Source: Nocardioides jiangxiensis
GTDB taxonomy: Bacteria; Actinomycetota; Actinomycetes; Propionibacteriales; Nocardioidaceae
Reading direction: 5' to 3'
NCBI RefSeq assembly: GCF_030580915.1
Contig: NZ_JAUQTA010000001.1
Span: 682,001 to 746,000, forward strand
DNA length: 64,000 nucleotides
Below are positions 31,917 through 39,957 of the stretch, piece by piece. The notes below the pieces were generated by a model that did not search any database, was not told the origin of the DNA, and worked only from the letters and a program-made list of their open reading frames with translations. The position numbers and the translations under genes are program-made. Numbering within the stretch: the stretch's first letter is position 1; each line of letters opens with the position of its first letter.

Positions 31917-32806
31917 GGCGTCACCACCTCCGGCGTCGTGCGACCGGAGGCCGCCGACGCGGCAGCGGCACGGGCCAGGAGGCGCTCGTACTCGATGGGC
32001 GAGGTCGTGTTGCAGCCGAGGTCGTGCCCGACCTTGCCGGCACCGTGGTGGTCACTGGACCCGGTGACCACCAGGTCCAGGTCACCGGCGATGGCGCGCA
32101 GCTGCCGGCGCGTCTCCGGACCGTGGTCCTCGTGGTCGACCTCGATGCCGCTCAGGCCGACCGCGGCGAGGTCGGCGAAGCCCGCCTCGTCCAGCGGACC
32201 GGGGTCGTTGCTCCTCCCCCACGCATGGGCCACCACGGTCACGCCACCGGCCTCGGCGACGGTGCGGATCATGGGCTCGAGCGGAGCGGCGTAGCGGTCG
32301 ACGTACGCCGGGCGGCCGGGGCGGAGCAGCTCGTCGAAGGCCTGGTCACGGTCGCGGACCACACCCGTCGCCACCAGCGCATCGGCGATGTGCGGCCTGC
32401 CCACCGCGGCGGCATCCCCGGAGACCCGGCGGACGTCCTCGACCGTGAGGGCGATGCCGAGCTCGTGCAGCTTGTCGAGGATCGCGGGCACGCGTGAGCT
32501 GCGCCCGTCGAGGACCTTCTGCAGCGCATCGACGAGCGGGGCGTAGGTCGGGTCCGGGAGGAAGGCGAGCAGGTGCACGTCCCGCCCCCGGTGCCGCGTG
32601 CTGATCTCCATGCCGCGGACCAGGTCCAGTCCCACTGCGGCAGCGGCGTCGGCCGCCTCGTCCCATCCGGCCGAGGTGTCGTGGTCGGTGATGGCGAGGA
32701 CGTCGAGGCCGGCGGCCTTCGCCGCGTGCACCAGCTCCATCGGGGACTGGGTCCCGTCGCTCACCCGGGTGTGGGTGTGGAGGTCGATACGGAGGTCGGG
32801 GCGCAC
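31913..32806 (-). CDS. PHP-domain phosphoesterase (TrpH / RNase AM type)
   Basis: 297 residues. PHP motifs: D-L-H-T-H-T-R-V-S-D-G at about 8-18, I-T-D-H-D-T-S-A-G, H-A-W-G, and a late G-S-S-D-H-H-G. This is the arrangement of the TrpH/YciV group, which removes nucleotides or phosphate from 5' ends of RNA or 3',5'-bisphosphates. GTG start with TAGGCT 6 bp upstream and no Shine-Dalgarno, hence probably leaderless. First gene of the PHP-marC pair. Confidence 0.88.
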   Translation of the reverse strand: MRPDLRIDLHTHTRVSDGTQSPMELVHAAKAAGLDVLAITDHDTSAGWDEAADAAAAVGLDLVRGMEISTRHRGRDVHLLAFLPDPTYAPLVDALQKVLDGRSSRVPAILDKLHELGIALTVEDVRRVSGDAAAVGRPHIADALVATGVVRDRDQAFDELLRPGRPAYVDRYAAPLEPMIRTVAEAGGVTVVAHAWGRSNDPGPLDEAGFADLAAVGLSGIEVDHEDHGPETRRQLRAIAGDLDLVVTGSSDHHGAGKVGHDLGCNTTSPIEYERLLARAAAASAASGRTTPEVVTP

Positions 32807-32812
32807 CCGAGC

Positions 32813-32818
32813 AGCCTA
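32813..32818 (-). promoter_or_regulatory. -10 element of the PHP-marC operon (leaderless)
   Basis: TAGGCT on the minus strand, 6 bp before the GTG at 32806. Confidence 0.5.
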
Positions 32819-32837
32819 GGGGACGAGCCGGCCGCGC

Positions 32838-33392
32838 TCACCACTCCGTGGGCGCTGCGCCGAACGGCACCGCGAGCAGGGGCGCCCCGATCGACGACGC
32901 GTCGGCGAAGTGCCCGATGTCGTGGACCATCAGCAACGCCGACGCCGGCCGGACCACCAGCCAGAACCACCGTCCGTCGGCCTCGCCGGCCAGGACCGAG
33001 CGGTCCAGCTCAGCCGAGGCGTCGTGTGTCGACACCGTCCAGAGCGGCACCGTGCTCCCTCCGACCCGCAGCCGGGCGTCGGCCGGCCGGTCGGCGATCT
33101 CGGCGCCCGGGTCGGAGCAGACCGTGCCGGCCACCCGGGCTCCCAGGCCACAGCCGGGTTCCTCGGCGACCGTCGTCAGCGACACACCGCCGTCGTCGGG
33201 GCTGATCCCCTGGACGGAGGCGAGCGTCGCGCGCGGACGACCGGCCTCGCCCACGGCACCGAAGTCCACCACCCGCCATCCCGTGGCAAGCGGCCACGGC
33301 AGGTAGGTGGGGAACCCTGCGGTCCGGGCCAGGTGCTCCACCATCGAGGCGTACGACGGCTGGTCGGGCCGCCAGAACTCGTCCGGCGCCAT
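32838..33392 (-). CDS. DUF6758 family protein
   Basis: 184 residues, soluble. Conserved-looking blocks match DUF6758: T-Y-L-P-W-P-L-A-T-G-W, E-E-P-G-C-G-L-G-A-R-V-A-G, V-L-A-G-E-A-D-G-R-W-F-W and a hydrophobic core before the C-terminus. Streptomyces members, as I recall them, begin with a C-x-x-C zinc ribbon; here that part is missing and no upstream in-frame Cys pair exists. TACCGT 6 bp upstream of the ATG indicates a leaderless message. Function unknown. Confidence 0.75.
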   Translation of the reverse strand: MAPDEFWRPDQPSYASMVEHLARTAGFPTYLPWPLATGWRVVDFGAVGEAGRPRATLASVQGISPDDGGVSLTTVAEEPGCGLGARVAGTVCSDPGAEIADRPADARLRVGGSTVPLWTVSTHDASAELDRSVLAGEADGRWFWLVVRPASALLMVHDIGHFADASSIGAPLLAVPFGAAPTEW

Positions 33393-33398
33393 GCGTCC

Positions 33399-33404
33399 AC
33401 GGTA
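33399..33404 (-). promoter_or_regulatory. -10 element of the DUF6758 gene (leaderless)
   Basis: TACCGT on the minus strand, 6 bp before the ATG at 33392. Confidence 0.5.
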
Positions 33405-33466
33405 GCCCCTGGCGGCGCAGCGGTCAGCAGCCGGGCAGCCACGGGGCGGCTGCGGACCGCCGGTGG

Positions 33467-34117
33467 TCAGCCGCGGGCCGCGAGCACCTCGAAGGTCCCG
33501 AAGACGGTGCGCAGCCGGTGCACCCTGTCGAGCCCCGCGAAGCCGGCCGACTCGACCAGCTGCGGCACACAGCCCTCGACGTTGCGCTGCGTGTTGGCGT
33601 AGCCGTCGAGCAGCTGGACGGGCAGGAACGCCGCCCGCATCACCGGGTCGTGCGGCCGGCCCCAGTCACCGATGACGAGCAGGCCACCAGGGCGCAGCAC
33701 GCGACGCATCTCGCGCACCGCCGCCTGCTTCAGCTCGAGCGGGAGGTGATGGAGGACGAGGGTGCAGACGACGGCGTCAACCGACCCGTCGGCGTACGGC
33801 AGGAGCGTCGCGGACCCGATCTGCCAGCGGACGTCCCCGGCTCCCTCCTTGGCCTGGGCGAGCGCCATCACGTCGGGGTCGAGGTCGAGACCGGTCACGA
33901 CGCCTGCGCCGAGGCGCCCAGCGAGGGCGAGCGCGAGCGTGCCCGTGCCGCAGCCGACGTCGAGCACCGTGCGTGGCGCCTCCGCGGCGACGAGGTCGAC
34001 GATCCGCGGCCGCCAGTGTGGCTCGCGCATCGACAGGGCGATCGCGGTGTCGTAGAAGCGGGTCAGCCCGGCGAAGCCCAGGGCCGGGACGTGCCCGTCG
34101 AGGTCGGAGCGGCTCAT
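33467..34117 (-). CDS. class I SAM-dependent methyltransferase
   Basis: 216 residues. SAM-binding motif I V-L-D-V-G-C-G-T-G-T at about 50-59, acidic end of strand 2 in G-L-D-L-D-P, motif III-like L-R-P-G-G-L-L-V. It resembles the UbiE/Methyltransf_11 group; the substrate is unknown. The ATG overlaps the stop of the histidine phosphatase gene (ATGA), so both are co-translated. Confidence 0.88.
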   Translation of the reverse strand: MSRSDLDGHVPALGFAGLTRFYDTAIALSMREPHWRPRIVDLVAAEAPRTVLDVGCGTGTLALALAGRLGAGVVTGLDLDPDVMALAQAKEGAGDVRWQIGSATLLPYADGSVDAVVCTLVLHHLPLELKQAAVREMRRVLRPGGLLVIGDWGRPHDPVMRAAFLPVQLLDGYANTQRNVEGCVPQLVESAGFAGLDRVHRLRTVFGTFEVLAARG

Positions 34118-34671
34118 GCGTTCCACCGCAGGATCACGGGCGTCTCGCGCTCCCAGCCGAGCACCGAGATCGTGGCCGTGTCGAGGCGGAAGTGGGCACC
34201 GCCGGACACAGGGAGGCCGAGCCAGCGCGCGGTCAGCGCGCGGAGGGCGTGGCCGTGCCCGAAGACGAGCGCGCGGTCGACACCGCGGACCCTGGCGATG
34301 ACCCGGTCGAGCCGCTCCCCCACCTGGCCGGCTGTCTCTCCGCCGGGCGACGGGTGCGACCACACCGTCCAGCCGGGGTCGGTCTCCCTGATCTGGACCG
34401 TGGTCAGGCCCTCGTAGTCGCCGTAGGCCCACTCGGCCAGGTCCTCGCTCGGCGCGGCATCGGGGAACCCTGCCAGCTCCGCCGTGCGCCGGGCCCTCAG
34501 GCGCGGCGACGTGAGCACCAGGTCGAACTCCTGGCCGGCCAACCGGCCTGCCAGCGACTTCGCGACCTGCTCGCCCTCGTCGGTGAGCGGGAGGTCCGTG
34601 GTGGAGGTATGCCGCCCGGCGCTGGACCACGCGGTCTCGCCGTGCCGCACCAGCCAGAGCTCAGGCGTCAT
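34114..34671 (-). CDS. histidine phosphatase family protein
   Basis: 185 residues. The phosphohistidine motif L-V-R-H-G-E-T is at residues 7-13, the second catalytic His in F-G-H-G-H-A-L-R, and the acidic partner probably in L-A-E-W-A-Y-G-D-Y-E-G, as in phosphoglycerate-mutase-like phosphatases. Substrate unknown. TAGGGT 6 bp before the ATG suggests a leaderless transcript. First gene of a two-gene unit with the methyltransferase. Confidence 0.88.
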   Translation of the reverse strand: MTPELWLVRHGETAWSSAGRHTSTTDLPLTDEGEQVAKSLAGRLAGQEFDLVLTSPRLRARRTAELAGFPDAAPSEDLAEWAYGDYEGLTTVQIRETDPGWTVWSHPSPGGETAGQVGERLDRVIARVRGVDRALVFGHGHALRALTARWLGLPVSGGAHFRLDTATISVLGWERETPVILRWNA

Positions 34672-34677
34672 GTTTCC

Positions 34678-34683
34678 ACCCTA
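34678..34683 (-). promoter_or_regulatory. -10 element of the histidine phosphatase gene (leaderless)
   Basis: TAGGGT on the minus strand, 6 bp before the ATG at 34671. Confidence 0.5.
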
Positions 34684-34703
34684 GGGCGGACGCCCTTCCC
34701 GCA

Positions 34704-34727
34704 CCTACGCCCCTACGCCCCTACGCT
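34704..34727 (+). repeat. three tandem 8-bp repeats containing -10-like hexamers
   Basis: CCTACGCC, CCTACGCC, CCTACGCT. The last holds TACGCT, which ends 6 bp before an in-frame GTG at 34734, so the array overlaps the probable P450 promoter. Confidence 0.7.
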
Positions 34728-34730
34728 GCA

Positions 34731-36095
34731 ATGGTGACGACGGCACGGCTGCATCCCGGCTCCTTCCTCCTCGGCTCCACGCGCGAGCTGCTGGCCAACC
34801 AGGTCGACTTCCTGGCCTCGACCTACGACGGCGAGCACGACGTGGTCCGCTTCCGGATCGGACCGCCGGGGCCGCTGCGCCGCGAGCTCCACGCGGCGCA
34901 CAGCCCGGAGGCCGCGGAGCAGATGCTGAGCGCGAAGACGTTCGCCGGCTGGCGCAAGGACAACGTCTTCTACGACGAGATCCGGCTGGCGCTCGGCAAC
35001 GGCATCCTCACCGCCCAGGACGACGACTGGCTGCGCCAGAAGAGGTTCGTCCAGCCGGTCTTCACCCGTGCCCGGGTCGACGGCTACCTCGAGGCGATGG
35101 TGGCCGAGATCGCCGCGGTCATCGCCACCTGGCAGCAGCGGGAGGACACCGAGGTGGACCTCCACGAGGAGATGACGGCGCTGACCCTCGCGATCGTGGC
35201 ACGCACCCTGTTCGGCGACGACCTCCACGAGCTCGCCGACGAGGTCAGCCGGTGGTCTCCCGTCGCCAACGCCGCGATCCTCGGCCGCGTGGCGCTGCCC
35301 ACCCGGATCCCGCTGTCGTGGCCCCTGCCCGTCAACCGCTCGATCCGCGAGGCCCAGCACCGGCTGTACGCCGTCTGCGACGAGATCATCCGCCGGCGCC
35401 GAGCCGGCATCGACGTGGGTGACGACCTCGCCAGCCTCCTCATCGACGTGCGGGACGGCGCCGACGCGCTGACCGACGAGGAGATCCGCGACCAGATGCT
35501 CGTCTTCCTGCTCGCCGGGCACGAGACGACCTCGACCAGCCTCACCTTCGCGCTGCATCTGCTGGCCAGGCACCCCGAGGTGCAGCAGGCAGTGCTCGAC
35601 GAGGTGACGGCGGTCCTCGGCGACGCCGCTCCCACGCCCGCCCAGGCCCACAGCGGGCTCCCCTACACGACCGCTGCGCTGAAGGAGGCCATGCGGCTCT
35701 ACCCGGCCGCCCCGTTCACCGGGCGCCGGACGGTCGCGGACACCGACCTGTGCGGTGTGCGCGTGCCGGCAGGGTCGGACGTGGTCGTGTCGACCTGGTC
35801 GATCCACCGCCGCCCGGACCTGTGGCCGGACCCGGAGCGCTTCGACCCGACCCGGTTCCTCGGCGAGGCCGAGAAGGGGCGCCACCGCTACGCGTGGATG
35901 CCCTTCGGCGCCGGCCCGCGGGCCTGCATCGGGCAGCACTTCTCCATGCTCGAGTCGGTCGCGGCGCTGGCGATGCTGGTGCGCGCCTTCGAGCTCGAGG
36001 ACCGCACGGACGGCGAGGTCCGGGTCGCCTCGGCGATCACGCTCTTCCCCCTCGATCCGGTGCGGACGCGGATCAGGCCCCGCACCCTCGCCTGA
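34731..36095 (+). CDS. cytochrome P450
   Basis: 454 residues. I-helix A-G-H-E-T-T-S-T at about 263-270, K-helix K-E-A-M-R (ExxR), P-E-R-F segment, and heme loop F-G-A-G-P-R-A-C-I-G with the ligand Cys at about 404. There is no membrane anchor, so it is a soluble bacterial P450; overall layout is nearer to the CYP102/CYP4-like group than to small camphor types. No ferredoxin or reductase gene is adjacent. The start is either ATG 34731 or GTG 34734; the latter fits a leaderless transcript from TACGCT. Confidence 0.93.
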   Translation: MVTTARLHPGSFLLGSTRELLANQVDFLASTYDGEHDVVRFRIGPPGPLRRELHAAHSPEAAEQMLSAKTFAGWRKDNVFYDEIRLALGNGILTAQDDDWLRQKRFVQPVFTRARVDGYLEAMVAEIAAVIATWQQREDTEVDLHEEMTALTLAIVARTLFGDDLHELADEVSRWSPVANAAILGRVALPTRIPLSWPLPVNRSIREAQHRLYAVCDEIIRRRRAGIDVGDDLASLLIDVRDGADALTDEEIRDQMLVFLLAGHETTSTSLTFALHLLARHPEVQQAVLDEVTAVLGDAAPTPAQAHSGLPYTTAALKEAMRLYPAAPFTGRRTVADTDLCGVRVPAGSDVVVSTWSIHRRPDLWPDPERFDPTRFLGEAEKGRHRYAWMPFGAGPRACIGQHFSMLESVAALAMLVRAFELEDRTDGEVRVASAITLFPLDPVRTRIRPRTLA

Positions 36096-36100
36096 AATGC

Positions 36101-36148
36101 GGTCGTCCGGCTGAGGCCTAGCCATGGCTAGGCCTCAGCCGGACGACC
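36101..36148. terminator. 48-bp perfect palindrome between convergent genes
   Basis: The 24-bp arms (36101-36124 and 36125-36148) are exact reverse complements with no spacer, centred on CCATGG. It sits 5 bp after the P450 stop and 6 bp before the end of the MaoC-family gene. It would form a long hairpin in RNA from either strand, so it most likely terminates both transcripts. Confidence 0.8.
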
Positions 36149-36154
36149 TCAGGC

Positions 36155-37192
36155 TCAGCGCGGGATGAAGACCCAGTAGTCCAGGTCGAGCAGCACGCCG
36201 TCGGCGTACTTGCCCTCGTCGTTGCGCAGCGTCATCGACTCGTCGCGACCCTTGGTGGCGACCAGGCGCAGGCGCAGGGCGCCCACGGTCTCGGAGACCT
36301 CGGCCTTGTCGAGCACCTCGGACCAGGCGTAGACGGTGTCACCCGCGAACGCCGGCGAGACGTGCGAGCCAGCGTTGATCGCGGAGATCATCTGGGCGTT
36401 GGCCAGGCCGTTGAACGACAGGGCGCGGGCCATCGAGATGATGTGGCCGCCGTAGATCAGGTTGCGGCCGTCGGGACGCGCCTCCTTGTTGAAGTGCACC
36501 TTGGCGGTGTTCTGCCACAGGCGGGTGGCCTGCTGGTGCTCCGACTCGGTCAGCGTCACGCCGTCGACGTGGTCGATCTTCTCGCCCACCGCGTAGTCGT
36601 CGTAGCGGAACGGCTCGCCCGCGAGCGCGACGTCGTAGCCGGCGAAGTCCAGGCCGGCCGGCACGACCAGGTCCGAGACCTCGAGCGCCTTCTTCAGCTC
36701 GGGGAGCACGACCTCGGGCGCAGGCGCCTCGACGTCACGCTTGTGCACCATGACCCAGCGGACCCACTCGAGCGCGGTCTCACCGCGCTGGTTGGTCGCG
36801 GTCGAACGGACGTAGACGACGCCGGACTTGCCGTTGGAGTTCTGCTTCAGGCCGATGACCTCGGACTTCGTGCGCAGCGTGTCGCCCGGGACGACCGGCT
36901 GGTGGAAGCGGAGCTCGGCGTAGCCGAGGTTGGCGACCGCGTTGAGCGAGACGTCCGGGACCGTCTTGCCGAACGCGATGTGGAAGGCGACCAGCTCCTC
37001 GACCGGGTGGACCGCGAGACCCGACGCGGCGGCGAACTCCGCGGACGACGGGATCGCGAAGCGCGTCGGGTAGAGCGAGCCGTAGACGGCGCGGTCGCCC
37101 TCCGTCACGGTGCGCGGCACCGCGTGCTCGATGACCTGACCGATCGAGAAGTCCTCGAAGAAGTTGCCCGGGTTCGTCTTGCTAACGCTCAT
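36155..37192 (-). CDS. MaoC-family dehydratase, mesaconyl-CoA hydratase-like
   Basis: 345 residues, two hotdog domains. The start T-N-P-G-N-F-F-E-D-F and the blocks F-G-K-T-V-P-D-I/V-S-L-N-A-V-A-N-L-G-Y-A and K-Q-N-S-N-G-K-S-G-V-V resemble mesaconyl-CoA (beta-methylmalyl-CoA) hydratase of the ethylmalonyl-CoA pathway, as I recall that family. The hydratase motif in the second half is Y-G-G-H-I-I-S. Crotonyl-CoA carboxylase/reductase and ethylmalonyl-CoA mutase genes are not in the window, so the assignment rests on sequence resemblance and the adjacent acyl-CoA dehydrogenase. Confidence 0.75.
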   Translation of the reverse strand: MSVSKTNPGNFFEDFSIGQVIEHAVPRTVTEGDRAVYGSLYPTRFAIPSSAEFAAASGLAVHPVEELVAFHIAFGKTVPDVSLNAVANLGYAELRFHQPVVPGDTLRTKSEVIGLKQNSNGKSGVVYVRSTATNQRGETALEWVRWVMVHKRDVEAPAPEVVLPELKKALEVSDLVVPAGLDFAGYDVALAGEPFRYDDYAVGEKIDHVDGVTLTESEHQQATRLWQNTAKVHFNKEARPDGRNLIYGGHIISMARALSFNGLANAQMISAINAGSHVSPAFAGDTVYAWSEVLDKAEVSETVGALRLRLVATKGRDESMTLRNDEGKYADGVLLDLDYWVFIPR

Positions 37193-37249
37193 GGGGTGAA
37201 TCCTGCCGTACGCCGGCCTGCCCGACCGCGCCGTGTCCGTGTGAGAACG

Positions 37250-37289
37250 ACGACGGCCGCCGCTCCCCTGCGGGAACGGCGGCCGTCGT
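37250..37289 (-). terminator. hairpin between acyl-CoA dehydrogenase and MaoC genes
   Basis: 13-bp perfect stem (37250-37262 with 37277-37289) with further TCCC/GGGA pairing inside. It lies 18 bp after the dehydrogenase stop and 57 bp before the MaoC start, so it may limit read-through rather than separate the units fully. Confidence 0.75.
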
Positions 37290-37307
37290 GGACCGCTGGT
37301 CAGCGGA

Positions 37308-38501
37308 TCAGAGCGCGTACTCCTTGAGGAGCTGGCGACCGATGATCATCTTCTGGATGTCGGAGGTGCCCTCACCGATGAGCATGAACTTGACCTCGCG
37401 CATGAGGCGCTCGATCTCGTACTCCTTGGAGTAGCCGTAGCCACCGTGGATGCGGAACGAGTCCTCGACGACCTCGTTGGCGTACTCCGAGGCGAGCATC
37501 TTGGCCATGCCGGCCTCGACGTCCATGCGCTTGCCGGAGGCCTTGAGCTTCGCGGCGCGGACCATCATGTTGTGGATGGTCTCGACCTTGGTCGCCATCT
37601 CCGCGAGGCGGAAGAGGACGGCCTGGTGCTCGGCGATCGCCTTGCCGAAGGTCTTGCGCTGCTGGGCGTACGCGACTCCGAGCTCGAAGCCGCGCCAGGC
37701 CAGGCCGCAGGCGCGGGCGGCGACGTTGACGCGGCCGACCTCGACGCCGTCCATCATCTGGAAGAAGCCCTTGCCGGGAACGCCGCCGAGGATCTGGTCG
37801 GCGGAGATCTTGTGGTCCTCGAGGATGAGCTCGGTCGTCTCGACGCCCTTGTAGCCCATCTTGTCGATCTTGCCGGGGACGGTGACGCCCTGGGCGGTCT
37901 CGCCGAAGCCGGCCTCCTTCTCGACGAGGAAGGTGGTCATGTTCTTGTAGACCGAGTCCTGGCCCTCGTCGGTCTTCGTGAGCAGCGCGACCAGGGTCGA
38001 GGAGGCACCGTTCGTGAGCCACATCTTCTGACCGGTGATGGAGTACGAGCCGTCCTCGAGCTTGGTGCCCTTAGTCGAGATCGCGGAGACGTCGGAGCCG
38101 AGGCCCGGCTCGGACATCGAGAACGCGCCACGGACCTCGCCGGTCGCCATGCGCGGGAGGTACTTCGCCTTCTGCTCCTCCGTGCCGTGCTGCATGAGGA
38201 GGTACGCGACGATGAAGTGCGTGTTGATGACGCCGGAGACCGACATCCAGCCGCGGGCGATCTCCTCGACGACGAGCGCGTAGGTGAGGATCGACTCGCC
38301 CAGGCCACCGAACTCCTCGGGGATCGTGAGGCCGAAGACGCCGAGCTCCTTGAGCCCGTCGATGATCTCCTGCGGGTACGTGTCCGAGTGCTCCAGGTCC
38401 TGCGCGACCGGGATGATCTTGTCGTTCACGAACTGGCGAACGGTGGACAGGATCTCCTGCTGGATCTCCGTGAGGTCCTCGGTCTGGCACAGCTTGGCCA
38501 T
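37308..38501 (-). CDS. acyl-CoA dehydrogenase (possible methylsuccinyl-CoA dehydrogenase)
   Basis: 397 residues with the full ACAD fold: F-S-M-S-E-P-G-L-G-S-D and Q-K-M-W-L-T-N-G for FAD and substrate, R-K-T-F-G-K-A-I-A-E-H-Q, H-G-G-Y-G-Y, and the catalytic Glu in G-E-G-T-S-D-I-Q. It is FAD-dependent and passes electrons to ETF. Specificity is not readable, but its neighbour resembles mesaconyl-CoA hydratase, so methylsuccinyl-CoA to mesaconyl-CoA oxidation is the attractive guess. GGAAGG lies upstream of the ATG. Confidence 0.88.
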   Translation of the reverse strand: MAKLCQTEDLTEIQQEILSTVRQFVNDKIIPVAQDLEHSDTYPQEIIDGLKELGVFGLTIPEEFGGLGESILTYALVVEEIARGWMSVSGVINTHFIVAYLLMQHGTEEQKAKYLPRMATGEVRGAFSMSEPGLGSDVSAISTKGTKLEDGSYSITGQKMWLTNGASSTLVALLTKTDEGQDSVYKNMTTFLVEKEAGFGETAQGVTVPGKIDKMGYKGVETTELILEDHKISADQILGGVPGKGFFQMMDGVEVGRVNVAARACGLAWRGFELGVAYAQQRKTFGKAIAEHQAVLFRLAEMATKVETIHNMMVRAAKLKASGKRMDVEAGMAKMLASEYANEVVEDSFRIHGGYGYSKEYEIERLMREVKFMLIGEGTSDIQKMIIGRQLLKEYAL

Positions 38502-38585
38502 GGGGGCGTTACCTTCCTGAGCGCGGGCGCAAAACAGATGGAGTCTAGGACGTGGCGGCGCCGGGTGGCGCCCCGTCCCGATGTG

Positions 38586-38624
38586 CGATGGCCCACCCGG
38601 CGTACGACGCGGGGTGGGCCATCG
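38586..38624 (-). terminator. terminator after the phospholipase-D-like gene
   Basis: Perfect 13-bp stem (38586-38598 with 38612-38624) beginning 12 bp after the stop codon of the minus-strand gene. Confidence 0.75.
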
Positions 38625-38636
38625 GATGCTGCGGGG

Positions 38637-39863
38637 TCAGCCGACGTACGCCGGCTTCGTGGTCGGGTAGATGCCGAACCGGTGTGTGTACTTCTGGTTC
38701 ATGTAGGCGAACCGGTCGAAGTAGGTCTGGACCGCGTTGGCGTCCCACATGCCCACCGTCAGCTCGTCGTTCATGAACGACAGGCCCGACCAGTTCTCGG
38801 ACCCCGTCCACACGACCTTCGCCGGCGCACGGTTATAGGTGCCGCTGAGCGCCATCACCTTGAGGTGCGAGTAGAAGTCGACCGTCTTCGTGCCGTCGGC
38901 GTTGGTGATGTACTTGTAGTCGGCGCTGCGGACCGGGACGCCGGCGTCCCGGAGGATCTTGATGACCTGGCCGCCGGCAACGCTCGTGATGACCTTGATG
39001 TCGCAGCCCTGGTGCTCCAGCTCGGCGACCTGGTTGGCGAGCCAGACCCCACGGTCGCCGTTCCAGCCGTACATCATGATCCGGATGGCGGTGTGGCCGT
39101 TGATGCCATAGCCGGCGGGTGCGGTGCAGTCGACGGCCTTGAGGCGGTTCATGACCGGGTCCTCGGAGGCGGAGGGCGTACGGGTGTAGACGCGCGGCTG
39201 CTGCCCCTCGGCGGTCCGGTAGTACTGCGCGGTCATGCCCGGCTCCTGGTCGAAGTAGATCCACTCCGGCGAGGCCGGGCGGTCGTACTTGAGCTGGTTG
39301 AAGACCTTGACCGTCTCCATGTAGAGCTCGGGGGCGTTGCGGAGGGTGACCAGGTCGTTCCACTGCAGCTGGACCGCACGGTCGGTCATGTTGGCCGATC
39401 CGAAGTACATCAGCCGCTGGTTGCTGCCCGCCTGGGAGAACAGGTAGACCTTGATGTGCAGGTTGCCCGCGCCGCTGCCGCGGCAGTTGCCCTCGCAGAT
39501 CCGGACGAAGCTGGGGTTGCTCGGACCGGAGCCGAGTGCCTTGCGCAGACGCAGGGTCTGGGTGGAGGTCCAGTTGTCGTTGAGGACGATCTGGACGTTG
39601 ACCCGGCGGTGGTAGGCGTCGATCAGCGCGTCCGCCACGTCCTTGCGGTCGAACGAGTACGACGCGATCCGGATCGTGCCGCCGCGGGGCGTGTTGTTGA
39701 TCGCCCAGATGATCTTGCGCGGCAGCGCGGCGCGCTCGGACACCTTCGGCGAGACCGGGACGTTGAACGTCGGCGAGGCGATGTACGCCGCGTTGGCGGG
39801 CGCTGAGGTGAGGCCGGCGAGGAGCAGCACGGCGACCAGAAGTGTGATGACGCGGCGAAGCAA
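38637..39863 (-). CDS. secreted phospholipase D-like protein
   Basis: 408 residues from a TTG start. Signal peptide (L-R-R, hydrophobic core, A-P-A-N-A-A). Two PLD half-sites: H-I-K-V-Y-L-F followed by G-S-A-N-M-T, and H-L-K-V-M-A-L followed by G-S-E-N-W-S. The Asp of each HKD motif is not evident at its usual place (G-S-x-N is retained), so activity needs care. Four Cys in the middle could form disulfides. The TTG at 39863 is preferred because GGGGGT lies a few bases upstream and the signal peptide begins there; a GTG 81 bp earlier is possible. It lies downstream of the sulfotransferase operon, 94 bp away. Confidence 0.8.
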   Translation of the reverse strand: MLRRVITLLVAVLLLAGLTSAPANAAYIASPTFNVPVSPKVSERAALPRKIIWAINNTPRGGTIRIASYSFDRKDVADALIDAYHRRVNVQIVLNDNWTSTQTLRLRKALGSGPSNPSFVRICEGNCRGSGAGNLHIKVYLFSQAGSNQRLMYFGSANMTDRAVQLQWNDLVTLRNAPELYMETVKVFNQLKYDRPASPEWIYFDQEPGMTAQYYRTAEGQQPRVYTRTPSASEDPVMNRLKAVDCTAPAGYGINGHTAIRIMMYGWNGDRGVWLANQVAELEHQGCDIKVITSVAGGQVIKILRDAGVPVRSADYKYITNADGTKTVDFYSHLKVMALSGTYNRAPAKVVWTGSENWSGLSFMNDELTVGMWDANAVQTYFDRFAYMNQKYTHRFGIYPTTKPAYVG

Positions 39864-39957
39864 GAGAAGACCCCCATGGTGACTGCAGTGCGTATCAGTA
39901 GAACATGGCGTGCACACACTTTGGGCCGAAGCGGCACAGGTCACACGCCGGGAACGG

